This document shows, piece after piece, positions 36,298 through 46,328 of a stretch of DNA of 63,307 nt (within the stretch, counting starts at the first letter, position 1; every line of letters begins with the position of its first letter). The notes beneath the pieces were generated by a model. That model was not told where the DNA came from. It saw only the letters and a program-made list of their open reading frames with translations, and did not search any database. Both the position numbers and the translations under genes were made by a program. This stretch comes from an uncultured Mycoplasmatota bacterium. Lineage in GTDB: Bacteria; Bacillota_I; Bacilli_A; RF39; UBA660. The stretch covers positions 1-63,307 of the forward strand of contig USNG01000002.1 of the NCBI GenBank assembly GCA_900556025.1, in the 5' to 3' direction.

Positions 36298-37923
36298 ATG
36301 AGTAATTCGTTAACTTATGTTTTTGGACATAAAAATCCAGATACAGATTCTGTTTGTGCTGCAATAGCATTATCATATTTAAAAAATCAATTAGGTTATA
36401 ATACTAAACCAGCTGTTTTAGGAGATATTAATCCTGAAACTAAATATGCTTTAGATTATTTTGGTTTTAAAATACCATATCATTTGAATGATGTTAAATT
36501 GCAAATTAAAGATGTTAATTATCATAGAGATTGTTTTATTGATAAGAATTTATCTATTAAGGATGCTTTTGATTATATGAATAAATATTCATTAACAGGT
36601 ATTCCTGTGGTAGAAAATAAGAATAAGTATTTTGGATATGTTTCATTAAAAGAAATAGCAAGAACTATTATAAATGGTGATTATCATAAAATAGATACTT
36701 CTTATGGAAATATTATTAATGTTTTAAGAGGAGAAAAAGTATTAAAATTTGATAAGGAAATTAATGGTATTGTTTTAGCTGCGACTTTTGCTAAAGAAAC
36801 TTTTTTAGAGAAAGCTAATCTTAGTGAAAATAATATATTAATAGTTGGTGATAGAAAAACTATTCTTGAATATGCGATTGATAGTAAAGTTAAACTTATT
36901 ATTTTAGTAGGTAATTTAGAATTATCTCATGATGTATTAAATAAAGCTAAAAAGAATAAAGTTAATATTATTTCTACACCTATGACTGCTTATGAAGTAA
37001 GTAAGATTATTTCTCTTTCTAATTATATTAAGAATTTTATTAGAGTAGAGAATGCTGTTACTTTTAGTGAGATAGATTATTTGTCTGATTTTTTAGATAA
37101 AAGTAGAAATTTAAAACATACTAATTATCCAATTGTAACAAGTAAGAATGAGTGTAAAGGATTATTAACTTTAACTGATGTTAATGAAGTTGATAGAAAG
37201 AAAGTAATATTAGTTGATCATAATAATTTTTCTCAAAGTGTTGATGGTTTAGATGAAGCTGAAATAGTTGAAGTGGTTGACCATCATAATATAGGTGATA
37301 TTAATACTAAAAAACCTATAAATTTTAGAAATTCTTATTGTGGAAGTGTTAATACTATTATTTATGATTTATATAAAGAAAATGATATTAATATTCCTAG
37401 TGATATAGCTGGTTTAATGGCTTCAGCTATAATATCTGATACTATATTACTAACTTCTCCAACTACTACTTTGAGAGATAGTGATGCCTTAATTAATTTA
37501 TCTAAAATAGCTAAAATTAATTATAAAGAGTATGGAATGGATATGTTAAAACATGGTATGAGTATTAAAGGATTAAGTAATGAACAACTTTTACACAAAG
37601 ATTTTAAAACTTATAAAATGAATGATTATTTGATTGGAATAGGTCAAATATTAACAACTGATTTTAATCTTCTTAAAAAGAAAATGAGTAATTTAATATC
37701 ATATTTAGATATAGAGGCTACTGAAAAGAATTTTAAGGTATTAACATTATTTGTTTGTGATATATTTGAGAATAAATCTTATTGTATTTATAATACTTCT
37801 TCTAGTGATATTATTAAGTCTAGTTTTAAGTTAGATGAAATATATGAAGGAGTAAGTATTGATGGAGTATTATCTAGAAAGATGCAGATAGTTCCATATA
37901 TTATGGATACTTTAGATAAATAA
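36298..37923 (+). CDS. Manganese-dependent inorganic pyrophosphatase with CBS and DRTGG domains
   Basis: This family II (DHH) enzyme hydrolyses pyrophosphate and is adenine-nucleotide regulated. Catalytic motifs GHKNPDTDS (residues 10-18), LVDHN and VEVVDHH are present in the DHH part, and the DHHA2 part is at the C-terminus. A regulatory insert (about 70-305) has a CBS pair (YSLTGIPVVENKNKYFG and HTNYPIVTSKNECKGLL) flanking a DRTGG-like domain. Length 541 is typical of CBS-PPases. A GGGGA site precedes ATG 36298. Confidence 0.92.
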   Translation: MSNSLTYVFGHKNPDTDSVCAAIALSYLKNQLGYNTKPAVLGDINPETKYALDYFGFKIPYHLNDVKLQIKDVNYHRDCFIDKNLSIKDAFDYMNKYSLTGIPVVENKNKYFGYVSLKEIARTIINGDYHKIDTSYGNIINVLRGEKVLKFDKEINGIVLAATFAKETFLEKANLSENNILIVGDRKTILEYAIDSKVKLIILVGNLELSHDVLNKAKKNKVNIISTPMTAYEVSKIISLSNYIKNFIRVENAVTFSEIDYLSDFLDKSRNLKHTNYPIVTSKNECKGLLTLTDVNEVDRKKVILVDHNNFSQSVDGLDEAEIVEVVDHHNIGDINTKKPINFRNSYCGSVNTIIYDLYKENDINIPSDIAGLMASAIISDTILLTSPTTTLRDSDALINLSKIAKINYKEYGMDMLKHGMSIKGLSNEQLLHKDFKTYKMNDYLIGIGQILTTDFNLLKKKMSNLISYLDIEATEKNFKVLTLFVCDIFENKSYCIYNTSSSDIIKSSFKLDEIYEGVSIDGVLSRKMQIVPYIMDTLDK

Positions 37924-37948
37924 AAAGAATTAGATGCTAATTCTTTTT
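37922..37948. terminator. Bidirectional terminator
   Basis: AAAAAGAATTAG (37922-37933) pairs perfectly with CTAATTCTTTTT (37937-37948) between convergent genes. Confidence 0.9.
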
Positions 37949-39158
37949 AATTTGTGTATAAAATGTCTAAATCAACATCAGTATTTATTCCATTAACTTT
38001 TCCTTGATTGCTGAATTGCCATAATAAATATTCTTTATCATAATTAGTTTGTTTTGTATAGTGTGCTAACCATGTAGGATATTTATTTAGGTTCCATATA
38101 TTTTCTAAGTAATATTTACTACTGTAAATCATACCAGTATATCCATTATCATTTATCTCTTTTATGAATGATTCAGCAATATCATTAATATCAGTTAAAC
38201 TTACATTATAACTATTAAATTTTGACCAATCTTCCCAGTCAAATGCTATTGGTAAATCAAGTTTTTCTCCATTTAATTCATTTATAATCCATTTTGCTTG
38301 TTCAATAGATTCTTTAGTGTTTTTAGCGTATGAATAAAAATATAAGCCTATTTTTAGATTTGCTTCTTTAGCACCACTAATATATTCTTTAAATCTTTTA
38401 TCTAATATTAATTCATTATTCTTATGACCAAAACCAATTCGTATTATTACAAATTCTACTCCTGATTCTTTTACTTTTTTAAAATCTATTTGATCTTGCC
38501 ATGCTGAAATATCTATTCCTATCATATTATTATCTTTTTTATATGTTTTGATAGCATCTTCCATTTTTAATTTTTGTTTATTTAAGTTGTTATTTGTGTT
38601 ATTATTCTTTGGCTTGTCTTTTACATAAAGTGTAAAATCTTTAATTGTTTTGTTCTTTGAAGAGTCTATTGCAATATACTTTAATTTGTATGTTCCATTT
38701 TTATTAATATCATAAGCTCCTTCTATGTAACAGTTAGGTTTTTTATCATAATTGTCTGCACATATTGCTTTATTTACTAAGTCAGTATTACTTCCATTAT
38801 AAACTGTATAAGAAGAACTTATTAATACAAGTGGATTAACGTTATCAACTATATTATAAGTATATTTTAAAGTACTGTTTTTTCCTTTTGTATTTTTATA
38901 TTTGATTGTATAATTATTTTTACCCAATGTTCTTGTATTTAGTTTATCATTTGAAATTAGATTACATTCTTGATTAACAATATCTTTTAGATAAATATCA
39001 TCATCATAATTAAATGAGTTATCTTCTATTGATATAGTACAGTCATTTGATATTGATTCATTTGATTCAACTGTTCTATGATTCTTTTTTATTGTTAAAA
39101 TAATCATTATAATCAAAATAATAAATAAAAAACTTGCTATTAAAATTCTTTTTTTCAT
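37947..39158 (-). CDS. Membrane-anchored GH25 lysozyme with Ig-like domain
   Basis: An N-terminal anchor (residues 1-23) is followed by beta-rich Ig-like segments (about 45-180, including YNIVDNVNPLVLI and YKLKYIAIDSSKN), and a GH25 muramidase domain (about 212-403). Catalytic features are GIDISAWQ near residue 213 and IAFDWEDW near residue 310, with WQFSNQG and a final DVDLDILY. It should hydrolyse peptidoglycan outside the cell, in wall remodelling or separation. It lies between gmk and the convergent pyrophosphatase. Confidence 0.9.
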   Translation of the reverse strand: MKKRILIASFLFIILIIMIILTIKKNHRTVESNESISNDCTISIEDNSFNYDDDIYLKDIVNQECNLISNDKLNTRTLGKNNYTIKYKNTKGKNSTLKYTYNIVDNVNPLVLISSSYTVYNGSNTDLVNKAICADNYDKKPNCYIEGAYDINKNGTYKLKYIAIDSSKNKTIKDFTLYVKDKPKNNNTNNNLNKQKLKMEDAIKTYKKDNNMIGIDISAWQDQIDFKKVKESGVEFVIIRIGFGHKNNELILDKRFKEYISGAKEANLKIGLYFYSYAKNTKESIEQAKWIINELNGEKLDLPIAFDWEDWSKFNSYNVSLTDINDIAESFIKEINDNGYTGMIYSSKYYLENIWNLNKYPTWLAHYTKQTNYDKEYLLWQFSNQGKVNGINTDVDLDILYTN

Positions 39159-39192
39159 ATAACAAGTTTATCATATTTTTAATAAATAATAA

Positions 39193-39849
39193 CTAATTTT
39201 GATTGAAATCTATTAATAATTCATGAATTAATTCTTCTTGATTACCTAAGTCAACATCTTCAATTCTATCAACTCTACATTTTTCACATGTTATGATAGC
39301 ATTTACTTTATTAATTGAATCTTCTAAGTCATCATTAACAACTACATAGTTATATTTTGATACTTCATTTATTTCTTTATATGCTGTTTTAAATCTTTCA
39401 ACTAGTTGTTCTTTTGTTTCTGTTTTTCTTGCGACTAATCTATCTTTTAGTATTTTCATTGATGGTGGCATTATAAAAATGAATACTGCATCTTTTCTTT
39501 TTTCATTTACTTTTCTTGCTCCTTCAATGTCTATTTCTAATATTACATCTATTCCTTTATTTAACATTTTATCAACATATGATTCTGGTGTTCCATAATA
39601 TTTGCCAGGATATACTTCTGCATATTCTAGGTATTTATCATTTTTGATATTGTCTTCAAATTCTTCTTTTGAAATAAAATTATAGTCAATTCCATTTACT
39701 TCTTTTCCTCTTGGACTTCTAGTAGTATCTGATATAGACATAACTATATTATCTCTTTTGTTTAATATAGCTTCATCTATAGTACTTTTACCACATCCAG
39801 ATGGACCTGATACTATTACAAGTAAACCTTGTTCTTTTTTTTTAATCAT
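39193..39849 (-). CDS. gmk: Guanylate kinase
   Basis: Gmk phosphorylates GMP to GDP. The P-loop VSGPSGCGKST (about residues 11-21), the GMP-binding SISDTTRSPRGKEVNG segment and the YPGKYYGTPE block are all typical. ATG 39849 is chosen because AAGAGGTACGTT sits just upstream; the longer frame has no such site. At 218 residues it is slightly longer than average, with a C-terminal CEKCRVD segment and acidic tail. The GH25 gene follows in the same direction after 34 bp. Confidence 0.95.
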   Translation of the reverse strand: MIKKKEQGLLVIVSGPSGCGKSTIDEAILNKRDNIVMSISDTTRSPRGKEVNGIDYNFISKEEFEDNIKNDKYLEYAEVYPGKYYGTPESYVDKMLNKGIDVILEIDIEGARKVNEKRKDAVFIFIMPPSMKILKDRLVARKTETKEQLVERFKTAYKEINEVSKYNYVVVNDDLEDSINKVNAIITCEKCRVDRIEDVDLGNQEELIHELLIDFNQN

Positions 39850-39943
39850 AACGTACCTCTTTTTAATTATATTAACATTTAAAATTATTATTATCAATGT
39901 ATAATTTCTTTAATTTTGAAAATAATATTATTGGTGAATAAAT

Positions 39944-40381
39944 ATGAATGAAAACAATGAATTATTATTACATTTAGCAAAGAATGCGGAAATGGGTGTT
40001 AGTAGTACAACTAAACTTTTAAATACTTTAAAAAATAAAGAAAATAAGATTAAGCCTTTACTTGAAAATGAATTAAAAGAGTATGAATATTTTAAAAAGA
40101 AAACTGAAAAATTATTAAAGAAAAATAAAGTAGATGTACCTAGTACTAATATATTTGCTAAGATTAGTAGTGATTTAGGCATTAAAATGGAAACTATTAA
40201 AGATAATAGTGACAGTGCAATTGGTAGTATGTTAATTGAAGGAATGACAATGGGTATTACGTCTATTACATCAAAAATTAAAGTATATCAAGAGAGTACT
40301 CAAAAAAATATACTTAAATTAGCTAAAGAATATGTGAAATTTCAAGAAAAAGAAATAGATAAAATTAAAACTTTTATGTAA
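39944..40381 (+). CDS. Helical ferritin-like/DUF2383-like protein, unknown
   Basis: The 145-residue protein is predicted all helical, with a central MGVSSTTKLLNTL and a SSDLGIKMETIKDNSDSAIGSML helix that give it the look of a four-helix-bundle stress protein. No convincing metal-ligand pattern is visible. I have a memory of similar proteins in Clostridia but no function. It is monocistronic, with a terminator overlapping its stop codon. Confidence 0.55.
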   Translation: MNENNELLLHLAKNAEMGVSSTTKLLNTLKNKENKIKPLLENELKEYEYFKKKTEKLLKKNKVDVPSTNIFAKISSDLGIKMETIKDNSDSAIGSMLIEGMTMGITSITSKIKVYQESTQKNILKLAKEYVKFQEKEIDKIKTFM

Positions 40382-40399
40382 AAAATAAAAGTTTTTTTA
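40367..40399 (+). terminator. Terminator overlapping the stop of the helical protein gene
   Basis: AAACTTTTA (40368-40376) pairs with TAAAAGTTT (40386-40394), then a T run. Confidence 0.65.
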
Positions 40400-40469
40400 T
40401 TGTTTAATGTATTAATATGATATAATGTGGGTAGTAATTATAATATTGAAAAGAGTAAAATGGTGTTTT

Positions 40470-41612
40470 ATGAAAAAAATTAAATATTTATTTTTTATAT
40501 TAATATGTTATACAATGATGAGTGGTTTTGTACATGAGAATGTATATTTAACTGTTAATGATGATAGAAGTGTTAATTTTTCGGCTGAAACTTTGGTTTC
40601 AAATAAAGTTGAATTTGATGTTGAACAATATTTTTCTAGTGTAAATATTACTAAAAAGGGTTATACAAGAGAGAATTTAAATCAAGGACCTGATTATAAA
40701 GGGGTAAAGTTTTCTAAAAAATTTAATTCTATAGATGATTTATCAAATAGAGTTAGTAGTGATGTGCCTATTTCTATAGAAGAATATTTATTAAGTGGTT
40801 TTGATGAAAAGTTGTTATTCAGTAAAGAAGAAAACTTTTTAAACAATACATATAAAGCTGATTATAAGTTTTCTGTTTATGATTTAGTTAGAAATATAAG
40901 AAAAGCTATTACTGCCGCTAGTACTGTTTCTAATGTTTTAGGAGGCACTACTAATAATGATGGAACAACCATACCATCTACTGATACAACTACACCTACA
41001 CAAGGCAAGGATATTAGTAAATTATTAGATGAATTAGAAAAAGAATTTAGTTTTAAGTTTATTGTTACTTTACCTAATAAAGTTATTGAAAGTAATGCTG
41101 ATGAAGTAAGTATGGATAAAAGAACATTAACTTGGGATATATCTGATATAAATTATACAAAAAATATTAAATTTACCTTTGATCTTGAAAATAAAAAGAA
41201 TCATTTACTAATGACTTTTGGAATGGGTGCTTGTGTATTAATAGTAATAACTATAATAGTATTTATAATAATTGCTATTAAGAAACATAAAGAAAGAAAG
41301 GCTGATAGTGTTCCAATTCATACTGATTATGATCCGAGCATAGAAGAATTAATTAAAGAAGAAAATAAAAATAAATTAGAGATAGTTGAAGTTGATCAAA
41401 CACCTGAAGTTGCTCAAGTTGAAAATAATGTTAGAACAGAAGAAACAGAAATCAAGTTACAAGAAGAACAAACTGTTTTAAAAAATCAGCCAGTTGAAAA
41501 GAAAAGAATGTTTATTGATGATAATCAATTTAAAGAAAAATTTCAAATGGATGAAAGTGTATCTAAAGATGAAGTTTATGTAGATACACCTGATGTAGAT
41601 GATAAATTGTGA
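40470..41612 (+). CDS. Secreted/membrane LppM-like protein
   Basis: A signal peptide (residues 1-20, ending SGF without a lipobox Cys) leads into a beta-rich extracellular domain starting VYLTVNDDRSVNFSAETLV, the pattern of LppM/DUF3153-type domains. A Thr-rich linker, a second beta segment and one membrane helix (about residues 264-287) follow, with an acidic cytoplasmic tail of about 95 residues. The protein therefore spans the membrane with most mass outside. ATG 40470 starts a proper signal peptide; the longer frame to 40425 would spoil it and runs into the promoter (TATAAT near 40419). Function unknown. Confidence 0.62.
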   Translation: MKKIKYLFFILICYTMMSGFVHENVYLTVNDDRSVNFSAETLVSNKVEFDVEQYFSSVNITKKGYTRENLNQGPDYKGVKFSKKFNSIDDLSNRVSSDVPISIEEYLLSGFDEKLLFSKEENFLNNTYKADYKFSVYDLVRNIRKAITAASTVSNVLGGTTNNDGTTIPSTDTTTPTQGKDISKLLDELEKEFSFKFIVTLPNKVIESNADEVSMDKRTLTWDISDINYTKNIKFTFDLENKKNHLLMTFGMGACVLIVITIIVFIIIAIKKHKERKADSVPIHTDYDPSIEELIKEENKNKLEIVEVDQTPEVAQVENNVRTEETEIKLQEEQTVLKNQPVEKKRMFIDDNQFKEKFQMDESVSKDEVYVDTPDVDDKL

Positions 41613-41631
41613 TATTTAATATCACTTTTTG
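41609..41631 (+). terminator. Terminator of the LppM-like gene
   Basis: GTGATAT (41609-41615) pairs with ATATCAC (41619-41625), followed by five T; it includes the TGA stop. Confidence 0.75.
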
Positions 41632-41731
41632 TTTGCTTTACGTGGTAAGTTCTAGAGATTTAAAAAAAGTGTAAAATTTTTTTAAAAAAAGTTTTTATTT
41701 TGATATAATGATAATGAGGTGAGTAATATTT

Positions 41732-42961
41732 ATGGATAAAATTTTATCTAATGCATTAAAAAAAGAGACAAGAAGACAACAAAATAATATAGAGTTAATT
41801 GCTAGTGAGAATTATGTATCTAAAGATATATTAAAATTACAAGGCAGTATTTTGACTAATAAGTATGCTGAAGGATATTCAGGAAAGAGATATTATGGTG
41901 GATGTGAATATATTGATATATTTGAAACTAAAGCTATAGAATATGCTTGTGAATTATTTGGAGCTAAATATGCTAATGTTCAACCACATAGTGGAAGTTC
42001 TGCTAATATGGCTGTTTATAGAGCATTATTAAATCACGGGGATAAAGTACTTGGTATGTCTTTAAATCAAGGTGGACATTTAACTCATGGTAGTAAAGTT
42101 AATTTTAGTGGAATGGATTATGAGGTTATTGGTTATGAATTAGATCCTGAAACTGAAGAATTAGATTATAAAAAAATAGAAGAATTAGCTTTAGAAATTA
42201 AACCTAAAATGATTATTGCTGGAGCTAGTGCTTATCCTAGAAAAATAGATTTTAAGAAATTTAGAGAGATAGCTGATAGTGTTGGAGCTTATTTAATGGT
42301 TGATATGGCACATATTGCTGGATTAGTTGCTGCTGGTTTACATATGAATCCAGTTCCTTATGCTGATGTTGTAACAACAACTACTCATAAAACATTAAGA
42401 GGCCCTCGTGGTGGATTAATTCTTACTAATGATGAAGAAATAATTAAAAAAATTAATAAAGTAATTTTCCCTGGAATTCAAGGCGGACCATTAATGCATG
42501 TTATAGCAGCAAAGGCTCAATGTTTCTATGAAGCATTACAAGATGATTTTAAAGTATATGCTAAACATATTATAGAGAATGCTAGTGCTATGGCTAATGA
42601 ATTTAAGAAACAAGGAGTTAGAATTATTTCTGGTGGAACAGATAATCACTTAATGCTAATAGATGTTAAAAGTAGTTTTGGTATTACTGGTGATATTGCT
42701 GAGGAAACACTTGATAGTATTTGTATTACAGTAAATAAGAATTCTATTCCAAATGATGATGAAAAGCCTAGTAAAACTAGTGGTTTAAGAATAGGTACGC
42801 CTGCTATGACAACTAGAGGATTAAATGAAAAAGATTTTATTTATATAGCAGATATTATTGTTGAAGCTTTAAAAAATTATGATAATAAAAGCGTATTAAA
42901 AGAGTTAAAAAAAGAAGTACTTGAAATTACTTCTAAATATCCAACTAAAAATATTAAATAG
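41732..42961 (+). CDS. glyA: Serine hydroxymethyltransferase
   Basis: GlyA converts serine and tetrahydrofolate to glycine and methylene-tetrahydrofolate, using PLP. The PLP-lysine segment [14 protein letters not shown] (about residues 219-232), the N-terminal [12 protein letters not shown] and the [18 protein letters not shown] block are canonical. Length 409 is normal. GAGGTGA lies upstream, and TATAAT at 41704-41709 with a preceding TG suggests an extended -10 promoter. The gene overlaps the convergent YbaK gene by 8 bp at the 3' ends. Confidence 0.98.
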   Translation: MDKILSNALKKETRRQQNNIELIASENYVSKDILKLQGSILTNKYAEGYSGKRYYGGCEYIDIFETKAIEYACELFGAKYANVQPHSGSSANMAVYRALLNHGDKVLGMSLNQGGHLTHGSKVNFSGMDYEVIGYELDPETEELDYKKIEELALEIKPKMIIAGASAYPRKIDFKKFREIADSVGAYLMVDMAHIAGLVAAGLHMNPVPYADVVTTTTHKTLRGPRGGLILTNDEEIIKKINKVIFPGIQGGPLMHVIAAKAQCFYEALQDDFKVYAKHIIENASAMANEFKKQGVRIISGGTDNHLMLIDVKSSFGITGDIAEETLDSICITVNKNSIPNDDEKPSKTSGLRIGTPAMTTRGLNEKDFIYIADIIVEALKNYDNKSVLKELKKEVLEITSKYPTKNIK

Positions 42962-43418
42962 TTGATACGTCAATCCATGAAATGTAGTTAGAATATTGTT
43001 CTAACTCTTTTATTTTGAGTTCGATTGCGCTATTTGTACTTCCACATGCTGGGAATACTGTTTCAAATCTTTTTAGTGATTCATCTAAATAAACATCAAT
43101 TCCATCATTAATAGCAAAAGGACAAACTCCTCCGACTGGATGACCAATAATTGTTTCAACTTCATCAAATCCTAACATATGTGCTTTTTCATGAAAGAAT
43201 GCTTTATATTTTGAATTACTTATTTTAGCATCTCCGGCTAACACTATTAATATTATTCTATCTTTTAGTCTAAATGACATTGTTTTAGCTATTCTTTTAC
43301 CTTCAGTATTTAATGCTTTAGCAGCTTGTTCTACAGTTGCACTACTAACATCAAATTCTTTAATTCTATTATCCATATTATATTTTTTAAAATATTCTTT
43401 AACTTTATCTATTGCCAT
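42954..43418 (-). CDS. YbaK/ProX-type aminoacyl-tRNA deacylase
   Basis: The 154-residue protein carries the YbaK/ProXp family pattern: [16 protein letters not shown] with the catalytic-type Lys, VLAGDAKIS, and the [10 protein letters not shown] block (about residues 96-105). These enzymes hydrolyse mischarged tRNAs such as Cys-tRNA(Pro) or Ala-tRNA(Pro). Its start overlaps the stop of the upstream signal-peptidase-like gene (TAATG), so the two are translationally coupled, although their functions are not obviously linked. Confidence 0.88.
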   Translation of the reverse strand: MAIDKVKEYFKKYNMDNRIKEFDVSSATVEQAAKALNTEGKRIAKTMSFRLKDRIILIVLAGDAKISNSKYKAFFHEKAHMLGFDEVETIIGHPVGGVCPFAINDGIDVYLDESLKRFETVFPACGSTNSAIELKIKELEQYSNYISWIDVSTI

Positions 43419-43912
43419 TATTTTCTATCTCTCAATGTTGTAAAAATATATAGTCCAACAAATGCAAATATTATTCCTATCATATATCCACTTGTTAAAA
43501 AATTAAATATTTTTGCAAATCCTTTTATATTTTTTGTTTCTTTTCCAATTATTTGATTACCTGTTATTTTAAAATCTTCATTTATACTATTAATATTATC
43601 TTGTATGATATATTCTCCTTTTGGAGTATCTTTTATGAAACCAATTCTATATCCTCCATTTGAATTGAATAATACTATGTCATCTGAACTATAAAAATCT
43701 TGTTTTTTGATAATTAATAAATCATTTTTATTAATATCTGGTGACATATTATCTTCTATAACATGATGAGTTGTATATCCAAATAAGAATGGATAATCTG
43801 TGTCTTTTAAGATACCAATCATAAAACAATATATATCATAAATTAAAAATATACTTAATATAGCTAGTATTACTAATAACATACCTTTTATTGCTTTTAT
43901 ATCATTTTTCAT
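43418..43912 (-). CDS. Signal-peptidase-I-like membrane protein lacking catalytic Ser
   Basis: The layout is that of SipW/S26B-type signal peptidases: one N-terminal membrane segment (about 10-34), a conserved strand, a beta domain with ITGNQIIGKE, and a C-terminal membrane segment (about 140-160). The catalytic box, normally SGSMEP, reads EDNMSP (residues 53-58), so the Ser is replaced by Asn55. The downstream His box of the ER type, usually THRI, is YRIG. It is therefore likely an inactive homologue, perhaps a chaperone or partner for another peptidase. RBS is AGAGGTGA. Coupled to the YbaK gene. Confidence 0.7.
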   Translation of the reverse strand: MKNDIKAIKGMLLVILAILSIFLIYDIYCFMIGILKDTDYPFLFGYTTHHVIEDNMSPDINKNDLLIIKKQDFYSSDDIVLFNSNGGYRIGFIKDTPKGEYIIQDNINSINEDFKITGNQIIGKETKNIKGFAKIFNFLTSGYMIGIIFAFVGLYIFTTLRDRK

Positions 43913-43982
43913 AAATCACCTCTATTTGAATTAATTATAACATGAATAGATTAATTATGTTATAATTTTAAGAGAGGTTAGC

Positions 43983-46328
43983 ATGAATATAGACAAGTTT
44001 AATAATTGTATAATTATATTAAAAGATAAAACTAAGAAAAGTTTTTTAAAGAAAATAAATAAATTAATTAATGTTAAAATAATCACTTTGAATGAATTTA
44101 AAAGAAAATGTTTTTTTGACTATGATGAAGAAACTATTTGTTATATATGTGATAAATATAATGTTATATATGATGTAGCTAAAATATATTTAGAGAATTT
44201 ATATTATGTTAGTGATAAAGATAAGTCTTCTAAAATGAAGTTTTTAAAGGATTTAAAAGATGATTTAAATAGTAAACATTTATTATATTATAATGATATG
44301 TTTATGTCTTATTTGAATAGTAATAAGGTTATTTTATATAATTTAAAGTATGTTAATAAATTCTATAAAAATATATTTGATAGTTTAAATGATGTTACAT
44401 ATGTTGAGACAGAAGTAAATGGTTCTAGAAAAGATTTATATTGTTTTGATAGTGTTGAAGAAGAAGTGTCTTTTGTAGCTGATAAAATATGTGAATTAAT
44501 AAAGAATGGAATAGATATAAATAATATTAAATTGTGTAATATAAAAGATAATTATATTTATACTATTAAAAAGATATTTAAGTTATATAATATTCCAGTT
44601 ACTTTAAATTTATCTTATAGTGCTAAAGGAAGTATTTTAGTTAGTAAATTTAAAGAAAATTATTGTAATGATATAAGTAAAACTTTTGAATCTATTAGTG
44701 ACTTTATTAAAACATCTGATGATAAGAAAATATATAATAAAATACTTAATGTTATAAATAAATATTGTTTTGTTAATGATTATGATAGTGCTAAATCTAT
44801 TATATTTAATGAGCTTGATCAAATTAAAATAAATAATGAGGTACTTGATAATAGTGTTAAATGTATTGATATAGAAGAAGAAATTGATGATTCTGATTAT
44901 GTTTTTCTAATTAACTATAATGAAGGTGTAATACCAGTTAATTCTAAAGATGAAGATTATTTACCAGATAGTGTTAAATCATTAATTGGAGTAAGTACTT
45001 CTTATGAATTGAATAAAAATAATATTTCTTTAATACAAGATAAGATTTTGTCATCTAATAATATGATAGTGACTTATTCTAAATATATTAATGGATCTGA
45101 AGCTTATATTAGTCCATCTTATAGTGAAGAGATATTTAATAAGTGTGTTTGTGATAAGAAATATGATAATTCTAATAATTATAATAAGATTTTATTGTTA
45201 AAAGATATGGATGAATATAAAAAGTATTCAACTATTAGTGATAGACTTAAACTTTTAAAAAGCAATTATTCATTAAAATATATGTGTTTTGATAATAAAT
45301 TTAAAGGTGTTAATACTAAATTATTAAGTGAGTATTTAGGTCATAAATTAACTCTTTCTTATACTAGTATGGATACTTATTATAAATGTGGTTTTAGATA
45401 TTATTTAGATTACATATTAAAAATTAATAAATATCAAGATACTTTTGAAATAGTGATTGGTAATATATTTCATAAAATATTGTCAGAATGTTTTTTTGAT
45501 GAAAACTATAATATTGATGAATGTTATGATAGAGAAGTAAAAAGTGTAAATTATGAGTTTAATTATTGTGAAAAGTTTTATTTAAATATTTTAAAAGATG
45601 AAATTAAATTAATAGTAGAAACTATAAAAGAGCAATTAAAATACACATCATTAAGTAAAACTATGTGTGAAAAAGAAATGGTTGTAGATGTTAGTAAAGA
45701 TTTAAATGTAAAGTTTAAAGGTTTTGTAGATAAAATATTATATGATGAATGTAATGGTCAAACTGTTGTTGCAATAATTGATTATAAAACTGGTAATCCA
45801 AATTTAGAGATAAATAATTCTATATATGGTTTACATATGCAGTTGCCTGTATATATTTATTTAATAAAAAACGAGATTAGTAATGTTAAAATAGCTGGTT
45901 TTTACTTACAAAAGATATTAAATAATAAAAGTTCTCTTGAAGAAAGAAAAAATGATTTAAAATTACAAGGATATTCTAATAGTGATACTAGTATTCTTTC
46001 TATGTTTGATTCCAGCTATGAAGACAGTAAGATTGTTAAATCATTAAAAGTTACTAATAGTGGAGGTTTTTATAGTTATTCTAAAGTTATAAGTGATGAA
46101 GAGATTGATATACTATGTGAAGTAGTTAAAAGTAAAATAAATGAAGCATCTGATAATATATTAAATGGGAAGTTTGATATTAATCCTAAAGAAATTGATA
46201 ATAAAAATATAGGATGTGATTTTTGTAAATATAAAGATATTTGTTATATGACTAATAGTGATATTGTAACTTTAAAGAAATGTAATAATGTTTTTGAGGA
46301 GGTAAGTGGTAATGCCAGTATGGACTAG
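43983..46328 (+). CDS. addB: ATP-dependent nuclease subunit AddB-like
   Basis: AddB partners AddA in processing double-strand DNA ends for recombination. At 781 residues it is well short of the usual 1100-1160, the N-terminal helicase-like portion being compact. The C-terminal PD-(D/E)XK nuclease domain is clear: SYTSMDTYYKCGFRYYLDYIL, IGNIFHKILSE and IIDYKTG. The iron-sulfur cysteines are present (one in YKCGF, three in GCDFCKYKDIC). The addA gene starts 17 bp before its stop, so the two are coupled. RBS is AGAGAGGT, with TATAAT about 20 bp before it. Confidence 0.88.
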   Translation: MNIDKFNNCIIILKDKTKKSFLKKINKLINVKIITLNEFKRKCFFDYDEETICYICDKYNVIYDVAKIYLENLYYVSDKDKSSKMKFLKDLKDDLNSKHLLYYNDMFMSYLNSNKVILYNLKYVNKFYKNIFDSLNDVTYVETEVNGSRKDLYCFDSVEEEVSFVADKICELIKNGIDINNIKLCNIKDNYIYTIKKIFKLYNIPVTLNLSYSAKGSILVSKFKENYCNDISKTFESISDFIKTSDDKKIYNKILNVINKYCFVNDYDSAKSIIFNELDQIKINNEVLDNSVKCIDIEEEIDDSDYVFLINYNEGVIPVNSKDEDYLPDSVKSLIGVSTSYELNKNNISLIQDKILSSNNMIVTYSKYINGSEAYISPSYSEEIFNKCVCDKKYDNSNNYNKILLLKDMDEYKKYSTISDRLKLLKSNYSLKYMCFDNKFKGVNTKLLSEYLGHKLTLSYTSMDTYYKCGFRYYLDYILKINKYQDTFEIVIGNIFHKILSECFFDENYNIDECYDREVKSVNYEFNYCEKFYLNILKDEIKLIVETIKEQLKYTSLSKTMCEKEMVVDVSKDLNVKFKGFVDKILYDECNGQTVVAIIDYKTGNPNLEINNSIYGLHMQLPVYIYLIKNEISNVKIAGFYLQKILNNKSSLEERKNDLKLQGYSNSDTSILSMFDSSYEDSKIVKSLKVTNSGGFYSYSKVISDEEIDILCEVVKSKINEASDNILNGKFDINPKEIDNKNIGCDFCKYKDICYMTNSDIVTLKKCNNVFEEVSGNASMD

